From positions 1 through 64,000 of the forward strand of contig VIIQ02000595.1 in the NCBI GenBank assembly GCA_007449985.2: a DNA stretch of 64,000 nucleotides, in the 5' to 3' direction. Both the position numbers and the translations under genes were made by a program. Origin of the DNA: Desmodesmus armatus (taxonomy: Eukaryota > Chlorophyta > Chlorophyceae > Sphaeropleales > Scenedesmaceae). The notes beneath the pieces are model-generated. The model was given only the letters and a program-made list of their open reading frames with translations, had not been told where the DNA came from and made no database searches. Positions 1-11,890 of the stretch are shown here, piece by piece (the first letter of the stretch is position 1; each line of letters opens with the position of its first letter).

Positions 1-294
1 GCGGTCGTGATCACATCATGATCAGTCCATCATCACAAGGGACACCAGCCTTAGGAAAGGTACATATGTGCTCTGGATTATGAGACCATATGATAGATTT
101 TATACCTTGGTTTGTCGTGCTGGCTACCTTTGACTGAATTTACCACTCTACTGTGATATGCAGGCTTACGGATGCACGCAGGGCCAGAGGTGAGGTGCTT
201 GCTTCTTGCCTTGTGAGTAGAACCTGCATACATTCTGCTGCCAACCCTCCTTTTGGCTCGTGTTGTCACAGGCCGCCGTTCCAGGGGAGACAGT

Positions 295-2516
295 ATGTCA
301 GATGATGATGGCGCAGAGCAAAGCGACGACATGGCAGATGAGTCTGATCTGCTGCAGGATGACAGTGTTGAGCAGGACCCTGCTCAAGAGCTGATGAGGA
401 GCTTGCCACAGCAGCAGCAGCAGCAGCAGCAGCAGCTGCGTGCTGTGCTGCGTCAGAAGCAGCCGCCATCCAAGAGGCTGAGCAGTGGGTAGAAGGTGGG
501 CACCAAGCTGGTGTGTTGCTAGGTCGCTGACTGCCATCCTTACCTCAGTGCTTGGTAATTCCATGAGCGGGCATGCAGGAGGTTGCACCTGTAGCAAACG
601 ACATCTATCTTCTGTCTGCAGAGAATGCGGTGGACATCCGGGATGCTGTTGCTCGCAAGCTGAGGGAGTCCGGCACCACCATCCTCACTTTGATGACATC
701 CTTGACCACGTGGCAACATACACAGACATGCCTTGGACCTGCTGCCGTATGAGCCCTTCAAGCCTTACACCGCAGTCTCAAGGATGCATTGGATGGTTAC
801 TCACAGGCAAGTTGCCATACCACGGTGTGTTCAAGTGCAACTGCAGGCAGCTCATGCTCAAGAGTTGAGTGATGACCTCTAACCAACTCCATGGGCAGCT
901 TGTGACATGACATCAGTGCATTGCAACATCCAGCTCTCAGCGATGTGGATGGGCCCTTGTCGCCCTGCAACATGTGCAGCAACTGAGAACAGCAGGGGGA
1001 ACAGTGTCGAACGCCAAGGCTGGACACTCCAACAGCACCTTGCAACGTGCTGCTCTTGTGTGATGCGCAGGCCGTGACGCTGATATCAGCAGTGCTGTGG
1101 CTGAGGTTGTCGCATTGGAAGTTGAGCCCATGGAGGCGCGGGAGGTGTATGTGATGGTCGAGAATGCCACAGGCATGTACAACGGCCGACTTGCTCGTGT
1201 CTTCAGGCGTGCAGTGAGAAAGTCTCTGGCGGAGTGCAGGGCAGCAGGTGGGTCGATGCAACTGTCATCTGGCAGGTCCATTCCTGGTGCTGCCTGCTGC
1301 TGTCCGCACCCACTGGCCACTGGGGCAGTCAGCTGCAGGGACAAGCTGTGGTGTTGGGCACGTTGCACGTAAAAAGCGAGCTTGCCGTTCATTCGAGCAC
1401 TTGGAGTGCAGCCTCACTCCGCAGCGTGTGCGATGCCAATGCATATTCAGAGAACCTCAACCTGACGCTGTTGCGGTGCGGGTCTAATGTCTGCAGGCAT
1501 CATTGACAGAGCAGCCACAAGAACCTCGTGCCCCAGACACACATGGTGCTCAGCAGGAGCAGCAGCACCAGCAGCAGCAGGACGCAGCTACAGCCTTCAG
1601 TTTGGCAAATCTGGGGCACTGGTGTCTGATGACCCACCGCCAGCAGCTGAGGCGGAGGTGTGGGAGGGTGTAGCTGCGGCACAGCAGGCAAGCCTGGCGC
1701 AGGCTCCAGCACCAGCAAAGCACAGCTGCAGCTTCAAAACAAACCAACGCCAGCAGGCCGCATCGTGCAGCAGCAAGGGCGAACGTTGCCGCAGCCACGT
1801 TTGCAGCAGCAGGTGATGATGACGAGGAGGAGGCTGCCCCACCCCCACACAGAAGACTCGCAAAGCAAGGCAGCACTGCCAGCAGACATGCCAGATGCGC
1901 GTAGTGACTGGCAGAAGCAGATGGTTAAGGCACTGGGACTGCGTGGAAAGGACAAGGTAAGATGGACATGTGGAATGACAACACTGTGTCCAAGGCAGTG
2001 TCACTTCTATTGTTGTCAGTTTCCAGCTGTTGTCTTGGTGTGGTGAGCATGCAAAAGCAAGCTGGGTGGCATTCCCAACAGCCGTCACCAACCTGGCTTC
2101 ATGACCTATACTACATCAGGCAGTCAGGGCTTCTGGTGGGCAGAAACGACAGGGACTGTTGGTGTTTTGCGCACTGTGGCACCCTTGGGGACTACCAGTT
2201 GGGTGGCGCCTCCCTACCCAAAAAAGTGCTAGCTTCAGTATGGTCACGTGTGCGCTTACAGCTGCTGGCGTGTTGCTGCCTTTCAATTGCAATGCACCTA
2301 CAGAGTGCAGCCAGCATGGAGCTGGTGCAGGAGCTGGACAGAAGGGTGTCTCAGACAAGGGAGGCTGCCGCCCTGCAGGAGCTGAAGGAGGACTTGGAGT
2401 TTGCCAACAGCCTTGCTGTTGGGGGGTTGATCGTCAGTGCTGCAGCCAGCACCACACGCAGGCTGTTGGCTGCCTTCTCGATCATGGGCACCTACGGTAT
2501 CATCAACAAGCCTTGA
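295..2516 (+). CDS. unrecognised multi-exon gene, partial model
   Basis: I do not recognise this gene. An ATG at 295 opens an acidic stretch (MSDDDGAEQSDDM) followed by a CAG tract at about 409-435. Three later exon candidates have good splice edges. One starts at 622 after an AG (ENAVDIRDAVARKLRESG). One covers 1071-1247, enters and leaves in phase 1, and reads VYVMVENATGMYNGRLARVF. One ends at 1956 before GTAAGA (DWQKQMVKALGLRGKDK). A last exon at 2304-2516 ends in TGA and encodes an amphipathic helix (MELVQELDRRVSQTREAA) and a C-terminus ending GTYGIINKP. The exon order is plausible, but I could not close the reading phase between 436 and 1071 or between 1248 and 1880, so the protein is not defined. 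It could be an ordinary nuclear gene or an accessory ORF of a mobile element. Confidence 0.35.
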
Positions 2517-4074
2517 ATTATGCAGTTTAGTCGTGGCAGCGGTGTGAGCAGTGCCTGGTCAGAGCAGTCTGTGTTGTGTAGCCACACGCTATCACCAGCT
2601 ACTGCACCACCAGGGCTTTAGCAGCCAAGCAGCAGCCAGCAGCCATCATACATGAGCTGTTGGAATGGAGGGGCACATTGTTTTGTATGGATGCTAGTGG
2701 GCTGATCTGACTAGGGGTGGCAATGGCATGGCAACCACAGTGCACACTGTAAACTCCTTGTTTACAGCGCGATGTATCTTGCAGTGTGCTTGTTTTTTGC
2801 CCGCCCTGCCAAATTTGGAAGTTGTGGAGCTGAGTTGCTGCTTTGAACAAGATGGGTTTGTTTCAGTTCCCCATGAGCCTCTGGCTCCCTTGTGGGTTGC
2901 TCAGCTTGCTGAGCCAATTTCTGTAACTGTTGTTGCATCCCTATGAAACCTGTGGTGTGCTGGAAGGGAGGGGGGGCATGTTTGCAGCATGCAAGGGAGT
3001 CGTACTACTGCTAGCAGCACACTTTTGTCCAGGGTGGGGCAGCTTGCCGCAGACTTCTATCTGGCACATGCTCAGGTGTACATGATGAACTTTGTACCCC
3101 TGGCCAATCCGCATAGCTGACAACAGGTATGCCAGCTTTGACCTTGCAGCTGGTGTGCACGGCCTCCAGCATGGTTGCTGCTTGGGGAAGTGCAACCATT
3201 GCAGTGGCACAGATATGTACTGTTAGTATTACCAGTGATGCAGGCTCCCATGACTTGTTGTTGCCACACTGATGGATGTGGTGTCAAGGGCTTGATGGCA
3301 GCACATTTGTGGTGGTTGGTGGTGTGTCAGCTACTGCAGCCCGCGAGTACAAGCACGCTATGACAACATGCAAGTGCTGGTAATGATGCCGCCCCAGCAC
3401 AACCTTGCTTTGTGAGAGCAGCACAACACAGGTTTCCGAACAGACCGACTAGCGTTGTGACAGCTGATGGGAGGGGGAGCAACCAACCCAACAACAGCTT
3501 GACAGCAGGACAGGACGGGGTTGAAACCTTCCTCAAGCTTCAAATAAGATATTTGTAGACTACTTGGGCGCCATAGAAGCAGTTCATGTACTGCTGTACA
3601 GCGTGATCAAGGGTGACCCTCAGCAAAACTGCCGAAGCGCGGCATGAAAGACTAAAATCGAACACAAGGCGCCTTCAAAAGCTAAATCTCATACATGCAT
3701 GGCGCAAATGTGCCTCTGCCATCAGCCTTGGCAGCATTGAGGGACATCTGAGAGATCTCCATCAAAACCGCTTGCACTTTGTCATTATAAGGAACTCGCG
3801 TCCACTAGAGCGTGTAAAAGAGATGAAGCCAACCGGAAACCAGGCCAGAACGTGTGTCAAAGTTCTAGGCTAGTTGGTGCTCCCTTCTCACCACACATCG
3901 CAGAAACCCAGCATCGCAAGGAGGGTTTGACTGACAAAGAATACACGCTAAACGGTTTGTGCAGCCTTTCTGTATGATGGATTTTACCTGTGTGAGAACT
4001 CAGAGCAGTCAAGGACAACATGTGCAGCAGTACCACCAGGCACTGGCAAGTACTGTACTGGTACACATGCATAA
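2517..4074. other. no supported gene
   Basis: No family motif or phase-consistent exon chain was found on either strand. The longest open stretch (about 3613-3873, +) encodes a basic peptide with no recognisable features and lacks convincing splice or codon support. The first part probably includes the 3' UTR of the upstream gene. Confidence 0.4.
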
Positions 4075-5010
4075 GCTGATGCTGCCCATACAAGGAGCTC
4101 TTGCTCGATGCAGTTGTGGTGTCCCTTGACATGCATAGTTGTTGGCAATCAGCAGAAGGCTGCTGCACCAGCTGGTTATGTCGTCTTCAGTGCAACTGCC
4201 TTGACCATTGTGTTGGGGTCGCCCACACTTACTGTGATGGGAATGCAAGGGGCTACAGCTCCCGGTCGCTGCATTTTTGTTGTTCCTGGGCATGAATAAG
4301 TTGATAGCAACCAGTGACAAAGGTTGCAGCATGAGCTGCCTGCATGTTTTCCAGTGCAACTGTCTTGACCATCGTGTTGGGGTTGCCAACAGTTGCTGTG
4401 ACAGATAAAACGGGGCGCAAGGGGCTGCAGCTCTCGGTCGCTGTGTTTTTGTTGTCCCTAGGCATGCATAAGATGAAGGTAACCAGTGACAAAGGCTGCA
4501 GCACGAGCTGCCTGCATGTTTTCCAGTGCAATTGTCTTGACCATTGTGTTGGAGTCACTAACATTACTGTGACAGGTTTAAGGGGTGCAAGGGGCTGCAG
4601 CTCTCGGTCACTTCTTTTTTGTTGTTTCAGGGCATGCATAAGTTGATAGCAACCAGTGACAAAGGTTGCAGCATGAGCGGCCTGCATGTTTTCCAGTGCA
4701 ACTGCCTTGACCATCGTGTTGGGTTTCAACAGTTGCTGTGACAGATAGTAGGGGGCGCAAGGGGCTGCAGCTCTCAGTCGCTGTGGTTTTGTTGTCCCTG
4801 GGCATGCATATGATGAAGGCAACCAGCGACAAAGGCTGCAGCATGAGCTGCCTGCATGTTTTCCAGTGCAAACGCCTGAACCTTGTGTATGGGTTGCCAA
4901 CAGCTACTGTGATAGATGGTGGGGGCGCAAAGGATCGCGGCTCTTGCTTGCTGCATGTTTCTGTGTCCCTCAAGCTTGCACAAGTTGACAGCAATCATCC
5001 ACACAACAGC
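4075..5010. repeat. tandem array of about 170 bp units, 5 to 6 copies
   Basis: The motif CAAGGGGCTGCAGCTCTCGG recurs with small changes at 4246, 4418, 4588, 4758 and (diverged) 4928, giving spacings of 172, 170, 170 and 170 bp. A partial copy lies upstream from about 4075. Each unit also carries the shared strings GGCATGCATAAG and CTGCATGTTTTCCAGTGCAA. Because 170 is not a multiple of three, the open frames on both strands jump frame from unit to unit. The array is therefore best read as a non-coding minisatellite or satellite fragment rather than as a repeat protein. Confidence 0.85.
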
Positions 5011-6686
5011 AGCACAGTTTGTCCATGAGTGTGTCAGTGAAAACCATCCCTTGGCTGGAGCTTTCACCATGTTGCTTGCCACAACTCTTCACAGTGTGCG
5101 TGCGGCAGGTTTGGCAGACGCTGGCGGCAGTCTTGCCATCCCACAACATGCAGTAGTTGATGCATTTTGCTGCTGCTTATGAGGGCTGTTGCATAAGCTC
5201 GTTGTGCGGCTTCAGTACCTGTGTCTGCTGCTGTTGCCACCAGTGGATGGCTTGACCAGGGCTGATGGGTGTACATCTCAGTCATAGCAGGTGCATGGCA
5301 GGTTACAACAGCCTCAGCCTGACACTTGGCATGGCAGTGACCATGCAAGCGTGGTGGGAAACACTCACAAGGGTTGCACATGCGCACTGCGTAGTATGAA
5401 TCATTGCAAGGCCACTATCACAATGTCATCACAGCGCTGTTCCGTTGTCAGTGGGAGGCCGCATTCAAGGTGACCCTGACTGCACACAAGAACCAAGACG
5501 CTTACTGTGTTATGGGCATGAGTATTGTTGCTGCGGCAGTTGGCATATGTCAACTTCCAGGCAATGCGCTGTACCTGTGCGTTACGTCACCATACACTGG
5601 AAGTTGGCCTGGGTGGCAGCACAAGTGCAGTGTGACAAGTGGGTGGGTCCTGGCATGAGGCCAATGCCCTTGTGCACTCACTTGCAATGTGTGCAGCGGA
5701 TGTGCGGGAGGTTCGAAGGTGTTTCCCTTGTTTGCTTGCCGTGCGCGCTACCCTGTGGGGATGGAGTAGATGTGCCTTTCAAAGGTGTCACCTGAATCAA
5801 GCAACAGCAGCCTGCTGATAGAGTCTGCTCAGCAGCCTATCCTAGATTTGGCTGCTAGGACAGACCAGCTTTCAGTGCGATCTAGTCACTGGTGACACAC
5901 ACAACAACCAGGCGTGCAGCGTCATGGTTGTATGGCATGGCTCAATGCAGCCTGCACTGCACTGGCAGGACTGCAAGTTCAGGTGCTCATGCCAACCCCA
6001 GCAGTCACCATGCGATTGCCACAAACCAGCAGCCCGGGCGGTAGTGCTATGCTTGCCTGCAATGCTTTCAACATCAGTGCTTGCCTCGCCAGCTCAACAA
6101 TGAGTTGCAGCAGCCATTTGTAGATCCAGTCTTTTGGCTGTCTAAGGATGTCTAGTTTGAGACCATGCAGACCTGGTGGCCTTCTGTCAGCTTGAAGTGT
6201 GCTGCTTGTGATGATTACGCAATGCTTGTGCCGCTGCTGGCACCCAACATGCCGCTCGCCCTAGTTGGCGGGGAGCCGGCATCAACTGCAGACTGTTGTT
6301 TGGCTACTCAAATGCACACATGGCAGGTCTGGTTGTTTCCACATTGCGCCTGCCGACTTGCAGAACACAAACACTGCCCATGGACAGCTGCCGTAAGGGG
6401 CACGGTCGGGGCATGCTCATCTCTCCTCTCCCTCTCTCTCAGTGTGTGTGTGAATCATGTTGCATTAACAAGGCGCAAGCATTGAACACTCAATTCAGGT
6501 GGCACATGGTGTGAAATCTGAGCTGAGTCTGCCAGGTGTTGTCCTAGTGGCGTCCGCGAGTGTACGAGTTGAGTGGTAGGGGCACAAGTGAAAAAGACAC
6601 AGCGCATCAACACCCCAATCACATTCCACCAGATGCAGACAAAGGTGTTGAAAAAACACCCAGCAATGGTCAGTATGTGACCTGCA
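5011..6686. other. no supported gene
   Basis: I see no exon chain here. Fading similarity to the 170 bp repeat may continue to about 5250. A CT-rich run sits near 6420-6440. The right edge adjoins the 3' end of the KDZ transposase on the minus strand, so the last few hundred bases may belong to that transposon. Confidence 0.4.
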
Positions 6687-9600
6687 TCACAAGGATGCAA
6701 AGCGCTGTGCTGCACACTGCCCCATACACTGAAAGCGCTGCGCCCAGCGCAACATGAGTGTGTGCTCAGCACGCAGCTGAGCCAACTCCTCTATCTGCCC
6801 CTGCATGCTCACTGCCACCTTCCAAAGATCAGGCTCAGCAGACAGCTGCTGCTCAATGCTCTCCTCCAGCTCATCAACTGCTACTAGCATGGCTGCTGCT
6901 TGTGCTGCTGCTTGCTGCTGCATGAAGTCAAAGTAAGCAACAGCGCGCGCTCGCTCCATGCGCTGTAGCTGCAGCTCCTCCAGCGTGCGCGCCTCCTGAG
7001 GGAATAAGATGAGGGTACGAGACAGCACAACAGATACAAACGGCAGGGAATAAGATGAGGGTGCGAGACAGCGCAACAGATGCAAACGGGAGGGACAACA
7101 CTTGGAGTGGCAGTGCAGTGACATCATGCACTGGATGGTGTATGCATGGCAATAGTATGTGCCTTGAACGCCCCGCTGCAAACAAGACTTGTCAAATCGC
7201 GCTTTCAAGCAGTCTTTCGCAAGCGCGCCATTTGTGAGATGCAAGTGGCCGGTCATAGATCAGTGGTTGTGAAGTTCCACCTAAGCTGTTCACTACATTC
7301 CACAACCCACCACAACCCGCCCCTCCCCCTCGCACCTCAGCGCATGCCTCCCTGAACTGCTCAGCCAACACCGCAGGCACGTTGCCACTCAAGGTCTGCC
7401 TCCAGGGGAAGGTGCCCTTCAGCAGATTGCTGACCACCTGCTCGCCCCAGCTGGCCGGCAACTGCTGTGTGACAGTGCTGGAGGGCAGGTCAAGCTGTTG
7501 CCAACTAGCGATGCTGTCAACAAGCTGCCTGATGCGCTTGCGCTTGCGCTTGGCCCTGTTTTGCTGGCTGCGAGTGAGGTTGCTGGCAGCACCAGACTGC
7601 TGCCGCTCCTGCATGATGCTGCCCAGCGCCGCGACATCGCGTTCAATGTCGCGCTGGGCCTTGCGCACCTCCTGGTCACGCACTGCTGCTAGCCCCTGCT
7701 TGTACTGGCTGTCATCAGGTGCTAGGGGCTGGTCGTACTGCAGGTCCACCTGCAGCTTTGCCAGCCGCTGCACCAGCTTGTTGGTAAGCTTGTCATCCAA
7801 CGCCCGCGACTGCAGGGCGCGGCTTTCGGCGCTTGGCAAAGCCACTGCAAAGCTGCTGCTGTTAGCTTTCAATGCCTGCAATGCCCGCAGCTCCTCACTG
7901 CAGCGGACATACTCCATCTGCACACCCACAGAAAACAACGGCCCGCTTGCATACGGTAGTGCCTTGCAATACAGTAGAGCATGACGAGCGCGGCTGCTAT
8001 GCATTGCACTCCTTCAGCAGTAGACTGCAGGAAGCACACACTTTTGCAACACCAATGATGAAGTGCAATCTGGCAAAAACCCACCAATTGCTTGTCTTGC
8101 AGCGCCATGCTGTCAGTGCCATCAGCAGAGCTGCTCATGCTGGCTGTGGCAGCTGCCATAAGGGCCTTCCCCGGGATGCCCTTGTTGGCTGCGGAGTCCA
8201 GCAAGGTCTTGATCTGCTTGCTTGTCTCCTCTGTCAAACAGCACACCAGGCAGCAACACACACCAGCAAGTGAGCCCAGAGCACACACTGCATGTTGCAA
8301 ACTCACCCTTGTCAGACTACATTAAGAGTATCCAAACCAAACCACATAGTAAGTCTGGTCTGCCACAGCAAGGGGCGTGGCTATATCATTAGGGATCACC
8401 TACGCACTGCTGGCACGCACAAAGGCATACGGGCAGCACCCTGAAACCCTCACTGTACTGTGCTTCCACCGCATCAATGCATTTGCTCACCCAGCTTCTT
8501 GATGCATGCTGCACGCGATGCCACCATGGCGGCAATGAAGCCCTCCAACTTGTCTTCACTCAGGAGCTGGAAGGCAGTGTCCAGTGCTGCCAAGTAGCGC
8601 CGCTTGCCCATGTAGCGGGTCAACTTGGTGACGGCACGCACTGCAGCCCACGTATGCTCGCAATTCTCGCCAACCCGGCGCCCTGAGCCTGAGCAAGCAA
8701 GAAATAAGCGCAAGCAGCGTACATTCACTACAACAAAGGCAAGTGCCCCGTGACGCCACACATAAACATATGCCAGCATGGAAGACAAATACTTACTGAA
8801 GTCCATTCGCTGAACTACTGCAGTGCCACCCTTTGGCTTCACGTGGAGCCTGCCAAGCCTGCAGCATGCTACTGACCAGACAAGTAGAACCCAGAGTTGC
8901 GCAGGAAGCACTCGCTGCCGTGCCCCCGCCCATGCCACCACGGCACTTTGATGTGAGTGGGCGGTTGTTGCCCAGACATGTGCAGCCGCCAGTGCGCTGC
9001 AAACGTACACCCTGTGTCCAAGAACAGCACCTGCAGCTCGACTAAGTGCAGCAGGTATGACACCAGCAGGTCAAAGTACAAAAAGCGCTCTGGCGCCGGC
9101 ATTGCCAGCATGCACCCAAGGAGAGGCTGCCCATGGGTGCACACGACCCCTGCAACACCACACTCATCGCTGATGCTGTTGTTGACAGACGTTTCACGCG
9201 CGCACGACAGCCGGGGGTGGCACTGATGCTCGATGTGCGCTTCAAGCTCCAGCTCAGCATCGTCCCCTGCTGCCGCACCAGCTGCAGCAGCAGTGGGACC
9301 CCCAGCCTGCATGCTGACACCGCCGCTGGTGGCGTTGAAAGCGCCGCTGAGGGGAAGTTGGCCGGCAGCATTCAACTCCATCAGCTGCTGGTGTGGCTGC
9401 CCAAAGAACATGTGCTCACTGTCCCGGCTGACTGCGCTGCTCTTGCCAGCTGACTTGTAGCGGTTGGCCTTGACCATCGCATCTGTTGCTGCGGCGAACA
9501 AGAAGGGCTTACCCGTAGCACCAACAGCAGGCAGGGCCACATCCCCTGCATGCACAGATATGCACACAGATATGATCTTCATGACCAACCACAGAAAAAT

Positions 9601-10893
9601 AGTGTCAGTCATGGTGCGACCCAGTAACCAGCAAGCTGGACCCCCTGAGGTTGGTGCGCTAATGTCCCGCCCACCAGCGCATTGCCGTTGCGCACCTGGT
9701 AGAAGACCAACCTGCTGCGCAGCGGCGACAGCCTCAGCATCATCACCCAAACAGGTCAGGGCCGTATGGCGGGGCACAACACGGAAGGAGCCTGCACAAC
9801 AGGTGGCCACACTGAGTTAGAACCATCGGGCCTCTGCATGACAGGTGTACAAGGCACTTGGACTGATAGGGGTAAAGTGCCGAAGGACGTCACACACCTG
9901 ATGCAATCAGAGCAGAAGTGCAAAGCAGCATGAGCATCATTCCATGCACACCTTGTATGTCAGCCACAGCTTTTGTGATAAGTCGCCACCCACCACCCTG
10001 CATACGCCGGCCGACTCACCATCTTCAGTGCTCTGGCCAGGCACCGCAGCACACCCAGGACAGCATGCCGCAGGACCAAGCTGTGAGCGCCCAATGTCAG
10101 CTGCCACAGCAGCTATGCTGCACCACGCTGCGCACACCGCCCGCCACTGCTCCCACGCAGCGCTGAGGTGCCTGAACAAGACAGAGAGTACATGGCGTGA
10201 GATGCATGTGAGCCCCATGAAAGTTGGCGGTGGATGACCAGTCCTATGGCGTTGGTATACAAAGAGGTGTATGCTGTAGATGCAGCAACAGAGGATGAGC
10301 GCCACAATGGCCCAATGCTGGCCCATGATTAGGAGCGGGCTTTGGCCACAGTACACAGCATACAACTATGCACAACCACAGCTACAGCTGTCACTGTAAT
10401 GGTCCCCGTACATGCTCAATGCATGCTACAGCTGCCGGCACTGACACTGCCAGCATGAAGGCTCACACACAGGGAAAAGTCGGCCTTGGCACCCACCTGT
10501 CATCAATGGGTAGGAGTGCACTGGACAGCTTGGGCAGCAAGGGGGCATACACGTCTGCGCTTGCTGCCACCTTGCTGAGGGCCTCCGCCAGCACAGTGGC
10601 GCTCAGACCAGACTGAAACATCGGTGTGTACAGGTCCAAGAGCTGCGTGCTGAACCAAACACCAGGCTGCACGGGAGCGTTGCCAAAAAAGCCCGCTGCT
10701 GCTGCCTGTACCTCCCATTGCTTGTCACAGCAAGCACACCCCACTGTGGGGACTGGCAGCCAAAAGCTGGCCCCCAGGACATGGCATGCCACCAGTCGCA
10801 TGCTGACAATCTGTAGGAGCATTTGAGCAGGCTGTTCAACATCATCTTGCTCCTGGGCTTCCGCAGTGCCCTGCTGCTGCTGCTGCTGCTGCC

Positions 10894-10951
<58 letters not shown>

Positions 10952-11524
10952 CTGTTGCTGATCGGCTGGTCGATCTGGCTGGTGCTGGGCAGCGTTGAGC
11001 AACTGGGCTGCCAGTTGTTGCCCAAGCTCTTCCCTGTCTGGAGGCTGATGTATAAGGCAGCAGCAAGAGTGTCTGATAAGGGATGCTGCCACTGACTGTG
11101 TTGCACAGTGTAGTGCTGAATCAACCTGCTGGTGGTTGCTGGTGTCGGCATCGAAAGCCCTGTACTGCTGTGCCAGCTGCCGGTTCTGCACGTTGGCCTT
11201 GTCCCAGTTCTGCTGTGCTGCCTGGTTGCGCTCCTCCCACTCTGACAGGCCTGCTGGCTCCGCTGTGCTGCAGCCATCACCATCATCTGACTGATGCAGA
11301 CGTGGCCGGCCACTGCCGCGACTCCCAGGCGGCAACTGGCCAGGTCGCCTTGATCTAGGTCGTTTGCGGTTCTCTTCTGCTAAGTTTGCTGCTTGCTGCT
11401 CTACTGTGACGAAATTCAGCTGGATCTTAGCATTCATTGCATTGATGCTGTTGGATGAAGATGCAGCAGGGTGTTTACTGGGTTTGATATCATACATCTT
11501 TCGTGGGCCGCATTCATCTGACAT
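6687..11524 (-). CDS. KDZ-class (Kyakuja-Dileera-Zisupton) transposase
   Basis: Eight exons on the minus strand: 11524-10497, 10171-10020, 9791-9696, 9545-8877, 8688-8491, 8230-8085, 7917-7336 and 6995-6687. Every junction is GT-AG, the phases close, and the total is 3180 nt (1059 aa) with no internal stop. Exon 1 encodes a polyQ tract and a CACCDKQW cysteine cluster; exon 2 adds CCPGC. The catalytic core shows ATDAMVKANRYK (D447), FLDTGC (D602), IKVPWWHGRGHGSECF, then GSGRRVGENCEHTW across an intron (E656 or E659). This matches the D, D and GExxExxW pattern of the KDZ RNase H-fold transposases. The C-terminal third is charged and helical (for example EARTLEELQLQRMERARAV). The family moves DNA by cut and paste. 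Terminal inverted repeats and target-site duplications were not found by eye. The start ATG is the first in the frame and is uncertain. Confidence 0.85.
7001..7090. repeat. 45 bp direct repeat, two copies
   Basis: GGAATAAGATGAGGGTACGA at 7001 is repeated with few changes at 7046, inside the last intron of the KDZ gene. On the gene's strand it duplicates the pyrimidine tract just upstream of the exon 8 acceptor (AG at 6997-6996), but only the inner copy keeps the acceptor. Confidence 0.85.
10871..10959. repeat. CTG/CAG triplet repeat encoding polyglutamine
   Basis: An imperfect CTG run on the plus strand reads as CAG on the minus strand. It encodes a long glutamine tract in exon 1 of the KDZ transposase. 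Interruptions (CCG, TTG, GTG) make it imperfect. Confidence 0.9.
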
Positions 11525-11805
11525 ATCGTTTCATCGGCATGACTAATCTGCTGTTTGACTAACCTGCAGTGGGATGGAGTGCTGGGAACCATGTGATGAC
11601 AGGAAGGCTGGGAGCAGGACTTCACTATCGACGATTTCACTGAGTACCCGTAATTCAATCAGTAAGTTGTCACTGCTTCAAGGACCAGGCAGCCAGGCCA
11701 GGCAGTCACGCCCAGTCACGCCGAGTCATGGGCTGATCTTTATGCGTCTACAGGTGGACTGATTGCGGAGGCTAATTTTCAGGCCCAACAGCATTGTTTT
11801 CCATG

Positions 11806-11857
11806 TCATGGCATGTTGTGATGCTGAGCCTGGCTGGGCCTCCCTAGCTGGGCTGCA

Positions 11858-11890
<33 letters not shown>

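Noticed and set aside
4253..4900. A 215-residue frame on the minus strand
   Set aside because: It runs through the 170 bp tandem repeat. The period is not a multiple of three, so the peptide changes frame each unit and shows no conserved protein repeat.
5704..5728. Possible tRNA T-arm (GGTTCGAAGG)
   Set aside because: No acceptor, D-arm or anticodon arm could be placed around it. No tRNA or rRNA gene was found in the window.
8810..8870. Frameshift or extra exon (LHVKPKGGTAVVQRMDF) in the KDZ transposase
   Set aside because: A direct intron from 8876 to 8689 joins FYLSG to SGRRVGENCEHTW in phase, so no lesion is needed and the sequence is intronic.
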